DNA of 64,000 nucleotides from Pandoraea pneumonica (GCF_902459645.1 NZ_CABPSK010000002.1:806001-870000); one strand, 5' to 3'; positions 42,663 through 52,294 are shown, counted from the stretch's first letter. The notes: generated by a model not told the origin, from the sequence alone. Program-made: numbers and translations.

Positions 42663-43274
42663 TCAGCGCGTCGTGGTGGCGCTCCCAGCGTGCAAACGCG
42701 CGCGGGCATTGGCGATGGCGTCGTCGAGATACGCGCCATAGAAGTCCGGCAGGCCAGCGCCGATCAATGGGTCGGCAATGGCGCGTCCGTTCGTATCGAG
42801 GAACAAAACCGTCGGCGAAACCTTGACACCATGGGCACGTGCCCACGCTTTGCCGGTGGTTGTCGTGCCGTCGAAATCGCGTACCGGCGCTGTGCTGTCC
42901 ATGCCGATTTCGCGCACTTCGTACTTGCCGCTGCGAACCAGCGGCGCGAGTTCGCGCTGGCGAATCGGGCCGCAATAGACGCAGTCGCGAAGCGAGACGA
43001 GCACGATCAATGGCGCGTCGAGGGCAACGGCACGCCGGGCGTGTGCGGCGAAGTCGGTGGCAGCGGGGAGGGTGGCATTGACCGTCGAGGCCGCTGAGGT
43101 TGTTGGGGCTGTCGATGGCGCTGCGCTGGTGAACGTCGGCGTAACGCTGAAAACCGCGCAGAACATCGCGCCGAGTACCGCCGTCGCGCGTAGCCCGCCC
43201 ATGCCAACAAGATGGCGGAGGGCTCGGGCGGGGGCGCGTAGCGTGGTCGCGAGGAGTTTAGAGCGGCGTTTCAT
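42663..43274 (-). CDS. thioredoxin-fold periplasmic protein with CVYC motif
   Basis: 203 aa from the ATG at 43274. Hydrophobic segment about residues 28-50 (signal or anchor), low-complexity linker, then a thioredoxin-like domain: VLVSLRDC98-V-Y-C101GPIRQRELAPL, ending KAWARAHGVKVSPTVLFLDTNGRAIADPLIGAGLPDFYGAYLDDAI with the cis-Pro in VSPT. It resembles SoxW/thioredoxin-like proteins. Same strand as the TlpA gene, 85 bp apart, so perhaps co-transcribed in a periplasmic redox pair. Confidence 0.82.
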   Translation of the reverse strand: MKRRSKLLATTLRAPARALRHLVGMGGLRATAVLGAMFCAVFSVTPTFTSAAPSTAPTTSAASTVNATLPAATDFAAHARRAVALDAPLIVLVSLRDCVYCGPIRQRELAPLVRSGKYEVREIGMDSTAPVRDFDGTTTTGKAWARAHGVKVSPTVLFLDTNGRAIADPLIGAGLPDFYGAYLDDAIANARARLHAGSATTTR

Positions 43275-43396
43275 GGCGCCGATGATACCGGGTTCCGGCA
43301 GGGCGCGTTTCTTGTGGCGCAACCCCAGCGCGACTCAACCCCCACGCCGGATGACGGATAATGGCCGACTTCCTTCACCGATTCCCGCTATTCGCT

Positions 43397-43936
43397 ATGA
43401 ACCGCGTTGTCCGTGTCTTTGCCGCTCTCGGTACTTTGGTCATGCTGGCCGCCTGCACGCCTCGTTACGATTGGCGGGAAGTGCATGACAAGGACGGTGC
43501 CTACGCCGTGACGTACCCTGCCAAGCCGACGCAAGACGCCCGCGAAGTGAAGTTCGCCTCCGGCGCGCTGCCGATGCGCATGCAGGCGGCGCGTGTCGAT
43601 GCCGCGCTGTTTGCCGTCGGTGTCGTCACCTTGCCCAACGACGACGCGACCTTGCGACAGACGGTGCTCACGGAGCTCCAGCACGGGTTGCTGGCGAACG
43701 TGAGCGATGCCGCCGCAACGCCGACGCAAGTGATGGTGCGTCAGGCGGGCGATGCGCCGTCGGTCCCAGGGCTTAGTGTGGCCGCGCAAGGCATGGCAAG
43801 CGACAAGACCGAGCGTTACGTCGCCGCACGCTTCGTCGGGCGCGGCAATCACGTCTATCAGGTGGTCGTCCTCGCGACGAAAGCGCCTGCCAAAGATCAA
43901 GTCGATCAGTTCCTCGATTCGTTCACGTTGGAGTGA
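43397..43936 (+). CDS. putative lipoprotein of unknown function
   Basis: 179 aa. A signal with lipobox LAAC (MNRVVRVFAALGTLVMLAAC) is followed by a mature domain starting TPRYDWREVHDKDGAYAVTYPAKPTQDAREV. It ends with a soluble alpha/beta region (GRGNHVYQVVVLATKAPAKDQVDQFLDSFTLE), resembling domains that assess a transcript-like 'PAKPT' motif in uncharacterised proteobacterial lipoproteins. No function assigned. ATG at 43397; convergent with comM, whose stop lies 16 bp away. Confidence 0.75.
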   Translation: MNRVVRVFAALGTLVMLAACTPRYDWREVHDKDGAYAVTYPAKPTQDAREVKFASGALPMRMQAARVDAALFAVGVVTLPNDDATLRQTVLTELQHGLLANVSDAAATPTQVMVRQAGDAPSVPGLSVAAQGMASDKTERYVAARFVGRGNHVYQVVVLATKAPAKDQVDQFLDSFTLE

Positions 43937-43951
43937 TGTGGGGCGGCCGCG

Positions 43952-45493
43952 TTATGCGGCCGTCGTCTCCCGATACTGCACGGCCTCGGCAATGTGATTC
44001 ACATCGATCGCATCGCACGCGGCAAGGTCGGCCACCGTTCGTGCGACGCGCAGTACCCGGTGATAGGTGCGCGCCGACCAGTGATGCCGCTCGACGGCCC
44101 GATGAAGCACCGCGCGCGCCTCATCGCGTAGCGTGCAGTGAGTCTCCAGCGAGCGGCCGGATAGCTGGCAGTTCAGTTGACCTTGTCGTGTGAGTTGGCG
44201 CTCGCGCGCTTGCTGCACCCGTAGCGCTACGACGGCGCTGCGTTCTCCGTGCGCTGGGCCTGCGAGGGTTTCGGCACTCAAGGCTGGGACGCCAACATGC
44301 AGATCGATGCGATCGAGCAACGGTCCCGACAAACGATTCCGATAGCGCGTGACCGCTTCGCTGCTACAGCGGCATGCGCGTGAAGGATGTCCAAGGTCGC
44401 CGCAAGGGCACGGATTCATCGCTGCAATCAATTGAAAGGCGGCAGGAAACGCTGCACGTGCCGACGCGCGGGAGATCGTCACATGACCAAGCTCCAGCGG
44501 TTCGCGCAGCACTTCGAGCACACGTCGCTGAAATTCCGGCAACTCATCGAGGAACAAAATGCCGCGATGCGCGAGACTGATTTCACCGGGGCGAGGGACG
44601 CTCCCGCCGCCCACGAGCGCTCCCGCTGATGCCGTGTGATGCGGTGCGCGAAATGGACGTTTGCCCCAGCAACGTTCGATATCGAAACCAGTAGCACTGA
44701 GACTAGCAAGCGTGGCGACTTCCACCGCTTCGGCGGTACTTAAGGGCGGCAGTAGTGTGATGAGCCGCATCGCCAACATCGACTTACCAGTCCCCGGCGG
44801 GCCATGCAGCAATACGTGATGCCCGCCAGCGGCGGCGACTTCGATTGCCCTCTTGGCATGGTCCTGGCCTTTGATGTCGCCGAGGTCTGGCGGGTCGCCA
44901 TCGCGATCCTCGTTGGTCGCGTTGTCTGGTTTGCGGCGACCCATTGCACACGCACGCGACAGTCGCACTGCCGCTTCGCCCTCGGCGAGATGCGCACACA
45001 CATCGAGCAGCGTGCGCGCACCATAAATCGTCGCGTCTTCCACCAGCGCTGCTTCTTGGGCGTTGGCGAGCGGCAGCACAAGTGCGCGGTCCCCGGGAGA
45101 CGCCGCAACGGCGCTTGCCATTGCCAGTCCGCCGCGAATGGGGCGCAACTCGCCCGAGAGCGATAACTCCCCTGCAAATTCGTGCGTACGCAACCCTGCC
45201 TCGGGCAACTGACCACTCGCCGCGAGAATACCCAGCGCAATCGGTAGATCGAAACAGCCGGATGCCTTCGGAAGATCGGCGGGAGCGAGATTGATAGTGA
45301 TTCTTCGCGCCGGAAATTCGAATCGACTGTTTTGAAGCGCGCATCGCACGCGCTCACGGCTTTCCTTCACTTCCGTATCGGGGAGCCCGACCAGCGACAA
45401 CCCGGGCAATCCGTTCGCCAGGTGAACTTCGACCCGCACCGGCCTCGCGGCCATCCCGGTCAGCGCCCGGCTGCTGACAACTGCCAATGACAT
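43952..45493 (-). CDS. comM: YifB/ComM family Mg-chelatase-like AAA+ ATPase
   Basis: 513 aa. N-terminal Lon-S16-like ChlI domain (VRVEVHLANGLPGLSLVGLPDTEVKESRERVRCALQNSRFEFPARRITINLAPADLPK), AAA+ core with Walker A GPPGTGKSML (about residue 230) and the Mg-chelatase C-terminal domain. ComM homologues are hexameric helicases that promote branch migration in natural transformation, but the gene is widespread, including in non-competent species. The start at 45493 is supported by family homology at MSLAVVSSRAL. Confidence 0.93.
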   Translation of the reverse strand: MSLAVVSSRALTGMAARPVRVEVHLANGLPGLSLVGLPDTEVKESRERVRCALQNSRFEFPARRITINLAPADLPKASGCFDLPIALGILAASGQLPEAGLRTHEFAGELSLSGELRPIRGGLAMASAVAASPGDRALVLPLANAQEAALVEDATIYGARTLLDVCAHLAEGEAAVRLSRACAMGRRKPDNATNEDRDGDPPDLGDIKGQDHAKRAIEVAAAGGHHVLLHGPPGTGKSMLAMRLITLLPPLSTAEAVEVATLASLSATGFDIERCWGKRPFRAPHHTASAGALVGGGSVPRPGEISLAHRGILFLDELPEFQRRVLEVLREPLELGHVTISRASARAAFPAAFQLIAAMNPCPCGDLGHPSRACRCSSEAVTRYRNRLSGPLLDRIDLHVGVPALSAETLAGPAHGERSAVVALRVQQARERQLTRQGQLNCQLSGRSLETHCTLRDEARAVLHRAVERHHWSARTYHRVLRVARTVADLAACDAIDVNHIAEAVQYRETTAA

Positions 45494-45679
45494 GACGTCC
45501 CCTCTCGCAATCGATGACGGTCGATAGTCGCCGAGAGCATCGGCGCGTCGCAACGCCCTATCGCATCGTTAGGGGATTTTTCGGAATTGAGGCGGGAGAT
45601 TTACGGCAGAAGCTGCCGATCGGTCGGAGACGTCCGAGGGCAGAGGCGGACATGAGCGCATGGCCCATCCCCAGAAACA

Positions 45680-45705
45680 ACAAAGGGCGCCGCAGCGCCC
45701 TTGTT
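45680..45705 (-). terminator. rho-independent terminator after ubiK
   Basis: Stem AAGGGCGC / GCGCCCTT with loop CGCA; read leftward it is followed by a T-rich TTTGTTGTTT. Just past the ubiK stop (45713). Confidence 0.8.
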
Positions 45706-45712
45706 TTACCGC

Positions 45713-45961
45713 TTAGTCCTGCGCTTCGTTACGCAGGCTTTCCAGCGCCGCGACGCGTTGCTCGAGGGCTTCGAGCTTCTCGCGCGTGCGGGCCAGCACT
45801 TGGGCCTGCACATCGAATTCTTCGCGCGTGACCAGATCGAGGCGCGTGAACCCTTGGTTCAGCAGGCTTTTGACATTGCGCTCGATATCCTTGGCGGGCG
45901 ATTGCTTGAGCATCTCGCTCACCTTGGCTTGCATGTCTTGCAGGATCTCGTTCGGTTTCAT
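45713..45961 (-). CDS. ubiK: ubiquinone biosynthesis accessory factor UbiK
   Basis: 82 aa, typical size. [73 protein letters not shown]: an amphipathic N-terminal region and C-terminal coiled coil of the UbiK/YqiC (former DUF526/BMFP) family. It supports UbiJ-dependent ubiquinone synthesis in the soluble Ubi metabolon. ATG at 45961. Its upstream region carries the NtrC-like sites of the divergent nitrogen operon. Confidence 0.92.
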   Translation of the reverse strand: MKPNEILQDMQAKVSEMLKQSPAKDIERNVKSLLNQGFTRLDLVTREEFDVQAQVLARTREKLEALEQRVAALESLRNEAQD

Positions 45962-45984
45962 AAGCCTTCCTCTCATCATTTCTG

Positions 45985-46061
45985 CGCACCAACGTGGTGC
46001 TTGCACCGTCCATGTGCTTCGCGCCAGCCGTCCGGCCGTCTGACCGTTGCAACGTGGTGCA
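45985..46061 (+). promoter_or_regulatory. NtrC-type binding sites upstream of porin-glnK-amtB
   Basis: Three partial or near-complete matches to the NtrC consensus TGCACCA-N3-TGGTGCA: 45985-46001 (CGCACCA-ACG-TGGTGCT, 12 of 14 consensus positions), 46002-46018 (TGCACCG-TCC-ATGTGCT, intact left half) and 46045-46061 (right half TGGTGCA perfect). They end about 205 bp before the -24/-12 promoter at 46266, acceptable for an enhancer. Confidence 0.65.
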
Positions 46062-46265
46062 CGCGCACGGGGGCCGTCAACGTTGGCGCAACTCTATCAC
46101 CGTTTTCTGCGTCCAGCCAGCGCTCAGGCCCGCCCAGCCGCCCCCTGCCCGGGGCGCAGCGGGCCCGCCACGCATCTCAGGCCACCTCGCGTTCCCCGCA
46201 ATTTTGCCAATTTTTTATCTCGGAATCCGTATCTTGCGCGTCGCAGCGTGGGTGATGGCAAGACC

Positions 46266-46281
46266 TGGCACGGGAGTTGCT
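46266..46281 (+). promoter_or_regulatory. sigma-54 (RpoN) promoter of the nitrogen operon
   Basis: TGGCACG-GGAG-TTGCT is a perfect fit to the TGGCACG-N4-TTGCW consensus, with GG 46267-46268 and GC 46279-46280 ten bases apart. Transcription should start near 46292, about 55 nt before the porin ATG. Confidence 0.9.
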
Positions 46282-46346
46282 CTACCTGTTCCCGGAACCT
46301 GCCGCACGCTGTACCAAGACGAATGATTTCAACTTAGGGGAAAGTG

Positions 46347-47541
<1,195 letters not shown>

Positions 47542-47565
47542 GGTCCTACAAAAGAGACAACAATC

Positions 47566-49110
47566 ATGAAAAAACTGCTTGCCAAACTCTTGCTCGCCGG
47601 CGCCTTTATGGGTGTCGTCGGTGCCGCCGGCCTCGGTTCGTCCGTGGCGCTCGCTCAGGATGCTTCGGCCCCTGCCGCCGCTTCGCAAACGGCCTCACCC
47701 GCTCCCGCTGCCGCGGCAGCTACGCCCGCAACCCCTGCCGCCGCACCTGCGCCGGCAGCGGCTGCGGCCCCTGCACCCGCTGCCGAACCCACGCCTGTGC
47801 CGCCGAACAAAGGCGACACGGCCTGGCTGCTCACCTGCACGGCGTTCGTGATTCTCATGACGCTGCCCGGCCTCGGCCTGTTCTACGGCGGTTTGGTCCG
47901 CTCGAAGAACATGCTCTCGGTGCTGATGCAGTGTTTCATCATCTTTTCGCTGGTGGTGGTGCTCTGGTCGATTTACGGCTACAGCATCGCGTTCACCGAA
48001 GGCGGGCCATTCTTCGGCGGCTTTGACCGGCTGTTCCTGAAGGGCATGACGCCGGATTCGGTGGCCGCGACCTTCAGCAAGGGCGTGAATGTGCCGGAGT
48101 ACGCCTACATGGCCTTCCAGGCAGCGTTTGCGGCCATTACCTGCGCGCTGATCGTCGGTGCTTTCGCGGAACGTGCCAAGTTCTCGGCTGTGCTGCTCTT
48201 CACCGTGATCTGGTTCACGTTCTCGTACCTGCCGATGGCCCACATGGTGTGGTTCTGGCCGGGTCCGGACGCCTTCACCGATCAGGCTGCCGCCGACGCC
48301 GCAACGGCACACGCAGGCTGGCTGTTCCAGAAGGGCGCACTCGACTACGCCGGCGGTACGGTGGTGCACATCAACGCCGCTATCGCAGGGCTGGTCGGTT
48401 CGTACATGGTCGGCAAGCGTGTGGGCTTCGGCAAGGAAGCGTTCAAGCCGCACTCGCTCACCATGACGATGATCGGTGCTTCGCTGCTGTGGTTCGGCTG
48501 GTTCGGCTTTAACGCCGGTTCGGGTCTGGAAGCCAACGGCGGCGCTGCGCTGGCCTTCGTGAACACGCTGCTCGCCACCGCCGCTGCCACGCTGTCGTGG
48601 ACGGCCGGTGAATGGATCGGCAAGGGCAAGCCGTCGATGCTCGGCGGTGCTTCGGGCGCTGTGGCCGGTCTGGTGGCGGTCACGCCGGCAGCCGGTTTCG
48701 TCGGCCCGATGGGCTCGATCGTGCTGGGCCTGATTGCTGGTCTGGTCTGCCTGTGGGGCGTGAACGGTCTGAAGCGTCTGCTCAAGGCCGACGATGCACT
48801 CGACGTGTTCGGCGTGCACGGTGTGGGCGGGATGCTCGGCGCCATTCTCACGGGCGTGTTCGCTGCGCCGTCGCTGGGCGGTACGGGCATCTATGACTAT
48901 GTGGCCAACAAGGTTGCCCCGGATTACTCGATTGCGGGTCAGGTCTGGATTCAGTTCCAAGGCGTGCTGACCACGCTGGTGTGGTCGGGTGTGGTGGCGT
49001 TCATCGCCTTCAAGATTGCCGATATCGTGCTGGGCCTGCGGGTGCCGGAAGACGAAGAACGCGAGGGGCTGGACATCACCTCGCACGGCGAATCGGCCTA
49101 TCACAACTGA
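47566..49110 (+). CDS. amtB: ammonium transporter AmtB
   Basis: 514 aa. Eleven-helix Amt domain from about residue 85 (GDTAWLLTCTAFVILMTLPGLGLFYGGLVRSKNMLSVLMQC) through YAGGTVVHINAAIAGLVGSYMVG (first pore-His helix) and FGVHGVGGMLGAILTGVFA (second pore-His helix), to a cytoplasmic tail that binds GlnK. A signal peptide (1-30, VALA/Q) and a long Ala/Pro stalk (about 31-85) precede it. Imports ammonium. 24 bp after glnK; a terminator follows. Confidence 0.96.
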   Translation: MKKLLAKLLLAGAFMGVVGAAGLGSSVALAQDASAPAAASQTASPAPAAAAATPATPAAAPAPAAAAAPAPAAEPTPVPPNKGDTAWLLTCTAFVILMTLPGLGLFYGGLVRSKNMLSVLMQCFIIFSLVVVLWSIYGYSIAFTEGGPFFGGFDRLFLKGMTPDSVAATFSKGVNVPEYAYMAFQAAFAAITCALIVGAFAERAKFSAVLLFTVIWFTFSYLPMAHMVWFWPGPDAFTDQAAADAATAHAGWLFQKGALDYAGGTVVHINAAIAGLVGSYMVGKRVGFGKEAFKPHSLTMTMIGASLLWFGWFGFNAGSGLEANGGAALAFVNTLLATAAATLSWTAGEWIGKGKPSMLGGASGAVAGLVAVTPAAGFVGPMGSIVLGLIAGLVCLWGVNGLKRLLKADDALDVFGVHGVGGMLGAILTGVFAAPSLGGTGIYDYVANKVAPDYSIAGQVWIQFQGVLTTLVWSGVVAFIAFKIADIVLGLRVPEDEEREGLDITSHGESAYHN

Positions 49111-49164
49111 TATTCGAGCGAGAGGAGTTACCGGCGCCGGTCGGACAGCCGGCCCGGTATTGCG

Positions 49165-49192
49165 CGGGCACCCGTTGGGTGCCCGTTTTTTT
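49165..49192 (+). terminator. rho-independent terminator after amtB
   Basis: 9-bp stem CGGGCACCC / GGGTGCCCG, loop GTT, then seven T. Confidence 0.93.
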
Positions 49193-49352
49193 ATGCCCGC
49201 TTGCGTTTGCGGGTTCTGCCCCCATCTTTTCTCATCGCGGCATCGTCCCGTGTGCCTGCCAAAACGCGGTGCCCCTTCGCGGGGCATGGCGAACGGCGGG
49301 ATCGCCAGGCGTTTGCTCTACAATCGATATTCCATCTGGATATGAGAGAAGC

Positions 49353-50642
49353 ATGGTTCCGCATCTCGTCACGGCCCTGAAAGGCCCTTTGCTCGACCTG
49401 GAAAAGAAGATCCTCGATGCGACGCCCGCCATCGAGCGCTGGTTCCGGCTCGAGTGGCAGGAGCACACGCCGCCGTTCTACTGCTCGGTCGACTTGCGCA
49501 ATGCCGGCTTCAAGCTCGCTCCCGTCGACACCAATCTCTTCCCGGGCGGCTTCAATAACTTGGCCCCCGAAGTGCTGCCGCTCGCGGTGCAGGCCGCCAT
49601 GGCCGCCATCGAGAAGATTTGTCCCGACGCCAAGAACCTGCTGCTGATTCCCGAGCGCCACACGCGCAACTCGTTTTATCTCCAGAACATTGCCCGCCTG
49701 TCGACGATCATGCGTCACGCAGGTCTGCATGTGCGTCTTGGCAGCCTCTCGGACGACATTACCGAGCCGACGACCATCGAACTGCCCGACGGCCAGCATG
49801 TCGTGATCGAGCCGCTGGAGCGCTCGCAGCGCCGACTGGGTCTCAAGAATTTCGACCCGTGTTCGATCCTGCTCAACAACGACCTGTCGGCCGGTATTCC
49901 GCCGATTCTGGAAGGGCTGCACGAGCAGTACCTGCTGCCGCCGCTGCACGCGGGCTGGGCAGTGCGTCGTAAGAGCCAGCATTTCTCGGCGTACGACGAT
50001 GTGGTCAAGAAGTTCGCCAAGATGATCGACGTCGATCAGTGGATGCTCAATCCGTATTTCGCCAAGTGCGAAGGCATCGATTTCGATGAGCGCGTGGGCG
50101 AAGAGAAGCTGGCCGATACGGTCGACGCGGTACTCAAGAAGATCAACAAGAAGTATCGCGAGTACGGCATTACCGAAAAGCCGTTCGTGGTCATCAAGGC
50201 CGATGCCGGGACGTATGGCATGGGCGTGATGATGGTGCATGACGCCGCCGAGATCAAAAACCTGAACCGTCGCGAACGCACCAAGATGAGCGTGGTGAAG
50301 GAGGGGCTTGAAGTGCACGACGTGATCGTGCAAGAGGGCGTCTACACGTTCGAGCGTATTAACGAGGCAGTGGCCGAGCCGGTGGTCTACATGATCGACC
50401 GCTATGTGGTGGGCGGCTTCTATCGCGTGCATACCGGGCGCGGCACCGACGAGAACCTGAACGCACCGGGCATGCACTTCGTGCCGCTGGCGTTCGAACA
50501 CACGGCGCTGCCGGATGTGCATGCCAAACCGGGTGCCGCACCGCCGAATCGCTTCTATATGTATGGCGTGGTGGCGCGCCTCGCGTTGCTCGCGTCCTCG
50601 ATCGAACTCGAACGCACGGACCCCGATCCGGAAACCTATTGA
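49353..50642 (+). CDS. gshA: glutamate--cysteine ligase (proteobacterial GshA type)
   Basis: 429 aa. First step of glutathione synthesis: Glu + Cys + ATP to gamma-glutamylcysteine. It belongs to the beta/gamma-proteobacterial GshA type distinct from E. coli GshA (SVDLRNAGFKLAPVDTNLFPGGFNNL at the N-terminal substrate region; KADAGTYGMGVMMVHDAAEI in the ATP-grasp-like C-terminal part). ATG at 49353 follows GAGAGAA; the start is fixed by family homology MVPHLVTALKGPLLDLEKKI. A TACAAT box (49319-49324) may be its -10. gshB lies 1.8 kb downstream with a LuxR regulator between. Confidence 0.94.
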   Translation: MVPHLVTALKGPLLDLEKKILDATPAIERWFRLEWQEHTPPFYCSVDLRNAGFKLAPVDTNLFPGGFNNLAPEVLPLAVQAAMAAIEKICPDAKNLLLIPERHTRNSFYLQNIARLSTIMRHAGLHVRLGSLSDDITEPTTIELPDGQHVVIEPLERSQRRLGLKNFDPCSILLNNDLSAGIPPILEGLHEQYLLPPLHAGWAVRRKSQHFSAYDDVVKKFAKMIDVDQWMLNPYFAKCEGIDFDERVGEEKLADTVDAVLKKINKKYREYGITEKPFVVIKADAGTYGMGVMMVHDAAEIKNLNRRERTKMSVVKEGLEVHDVIVQEGVYTFERINEAVAEPVVYMIDRYVVGGFYRVHTGRGTDENLNAPGMHFVPLAFEHTALPDVHAKPGAAPPNRFYMYGVVARLALLASSIELERTDPDPETY

Positions 50643-50693
50643 ACGTTACAGCGTGACGCTCGATTGAGTACTTTCTGAAATCAGAAATAAAAA

Positions 50694-50727
50694 GACGCCC
50701 GGCTGGCCCCCCGACTAGCCGGGCGTC
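50694..50727. terminator. hairpin after gshA, terminator-like
   Basis: Perfect 11-bp stem GACGCCCGGCT / AGCCGGGCGTC with a 12-base loop. The A tract before it becomes a T tract only on the minus strand; on the plus strand it is followed by ACATTTG. So it would stop leftward transcription better than gshA read-through. Confidence 0.6.
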
Positions 50728-50872
50728 ACATTTGCCGTCCGCCTCATGCAGCGGCCGGAAATCGGGGTTTCCCTGGGCGGGGCCCCCCGCAAAGTTGTCT
50801 TCCTACTAGTACTTCCCTGTTGGCAGGTTTCTCCATTCGCCGGCGATTCAAGGTACTTTCCCCGCCGTTCAC

Positions 50873-50960
50873 TTGCCCGACACATGTTTGGCGTCGGGCA
50901 ATGGCGTGATGATGCGGGCGATCGACACGACAAACATCCCCCGAATGGGGGATATGTTTG
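50873..50960. promoter_or_regulatory. inverted repeats upstream of the LuxR-type gene
   Basis: TTGCCCGAC (50873-50881) pairs perfectly with GTCGGGCAA (50893-50901) across 11 bases. CAAACAT-CCCCC (50931-50942) faces GGGGG-AT-ATGTTTG (50947-50960), an imperfect palindrome. The heptamer ATGTTTG occurs three times, at 50884-50890, 50931-50937 (inverted) and 50954-50960. Likely recognition sites for a dimeric regulator, perhaps the LuxR protein itself. In the rest of the gap 50643-51013 I see nothing else except the hairpin at 50694. Confidence 0.45.
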
Positions 50961-51013
50961 CAAATTCGATCCGATTAGGAAATTTCCTTAGAGCGATCTG
51001 GCCAGGGAGGCGC

Positions 51014-52294
51014 ATGGCGATACGCGGCGATTTGCGGGCCTTTTTGCGGCAGTTGCATCAGTTGCCGGTGTCGACGCTGGATTACTTGCCGGTTTGGCTG
51101 GAGACGCTGCGTACCCTGTTGGCGGCTGACGCCGTGGCGGCGCTGTGGCACGACGGCCTAAGTGGCCAGGGCGGCCAGGGCAGCCATGCGGCGGGCGGAT
51201 ATTGGTTTGCGCCGCAGGCGTCGATGTCGGCGTGCGAACGGTTCGCCGCCAGCGACGCCACGATGCCACTGTCGAGCGATGGCTGGGTGGCGATGTCGCG
51301 CGGTGAGTTGATTCGAGGGCATGTCCGGCGTATGCGGCCACCGGCGCGCGGGGGCGCCACGCGTATTCCCCAGCCATTTCTTACCCGTTCGGCAGAACTC
51401 GACGCGTGTCTCGGCGACGGCGACGTGCTCGATGTTCGCCTGATGCCCGCGTTGCGGCGTGAGCCGGAGGCGTCGCCGTCGACGGTCCGCTCGGGCTCGC
51501 TGCGCCTGCTGGTGTCTCGCGCCAGATGTCGCCCACGCTTCAACGCGCGTGAGGTGCAGACGTTCGAACAGGCCGCAGCGGAATTTGCCACTGCGTCGAC
51601 ACGTTCTGTATTGCCGTCGCCCGGTCAGTGGAATGGTGTGGTCGGGACGGCCGCGCCGTGCGTGTCCCCGGTCGTTTCAGGTGTAGCCGATGACCTCGCT
51701 ACCGATAGTTGTCACGACGTCAGCGGCACGCTTATCTGGCACGACGAGCGGCCCGAGTGGGCCGACCCCGCAGCGCTTTCGCTGATGCAGCGCGTTTGGC
51801 GAGGCGCGTCGGGGGAGGTTTGGCCGGACGCATGTCTCGTCGTACAGGCGTGCGGTGGCCTGGCGGCGGAATTGACCTCGCAGCCCGACGACGCTTCGTC
51901 GCCTGCGCGGCAGGCCTGCCGTCGGATGGGGGTGCCTGGCGGCACCCTGCATCTGCACGCGACCCGTCTGCGCAATATGAGTGCACGGCCGACAGAGCGG
52001 GTACGCATCGCGCTGCATCTTGCCGTGCCATCGGCGTTACGGCTGATGGCGCGCCTGCGGGCGACGCCGCTCACGCCTGTGCAGCGCGAAATTGCCATGC
52101 GGTTGCTCGCGGGCGAGACGCGGGAGCAGACTCGGGAGGCCTGCGGTATCGGCGTGCAGACCCTGAAAACGCATTTGTCCTCGATGCGCGCCCGACTCGA
52201 CCCGGTACGTGATGCGGCTTTGCTGCGCGGCCTGGGCGGCCACGGAGGTCAGCGATCCGGCTGCGAGACGCAGCGGGGTACGTGCGAGCCATAA
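51014..52294 (+). CDS. LuxR-type HTH protein
   Basis: 426 aa from the ATG at 51014 (AGGGAGG directly ahead, spacing short); an upstream in-frame start as far as 50873 is possible but would cover the palindromes. The C-terminal 60 residues are a LuxR/GerE helix-turn-helix (LTPVQREIAMRLLAGETREQTREACGIGVQTLKTHLSSMRARLD). The first 340 residues show no receiver, PAS or acyl-homoserine-lactone domain that I recognise; parts look GAF-like at best. It sits between gshA and gshB, same strand, and is a plausible regulator of glutathione genes, though not shown. Confidence 0.7.
   Translation: MAIRGDLRAFLRQLHQLPVSTLDYLPVWLETLRTLLAADAVAALWHDGLSGQGGQGSHAAGGYWFAPQASMSACERFAASDATMPLSSDGWVAMSRGELIRGHVRRMRPPARGGATRIPQPFLTRSAELDACLGDGDVLDVRLMPALRREPEASPSTVRSGSLRLLVSRARCRPRFNAREVQTFEQAAAEFATASTRSVLPSPGQWNGVVGTAAPCVSPVVSGVADDLATDSCHDVSGTLIWHDERPEWADPAALSLMQRVWRGASGEVWPDACLVVQACGGLAAELTSQPDDASSPARQACRRMGVPGGTLHLHATRLRNMSARPTERVRIALHLAVPSALRLMARLRATPLTPVQREIAMRLLAGETREQTREACGIGVQTLKTHLSSMRARLDPVRDAALLRGLGGHGGQRSGCETQRGTCEP

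Noticed and set aside
47695-49287. 530-aa minus-strand frame opposite amtB
   Set aside because: Complement of amtB; low complexity and no motifs. AmtB is unambiguous.
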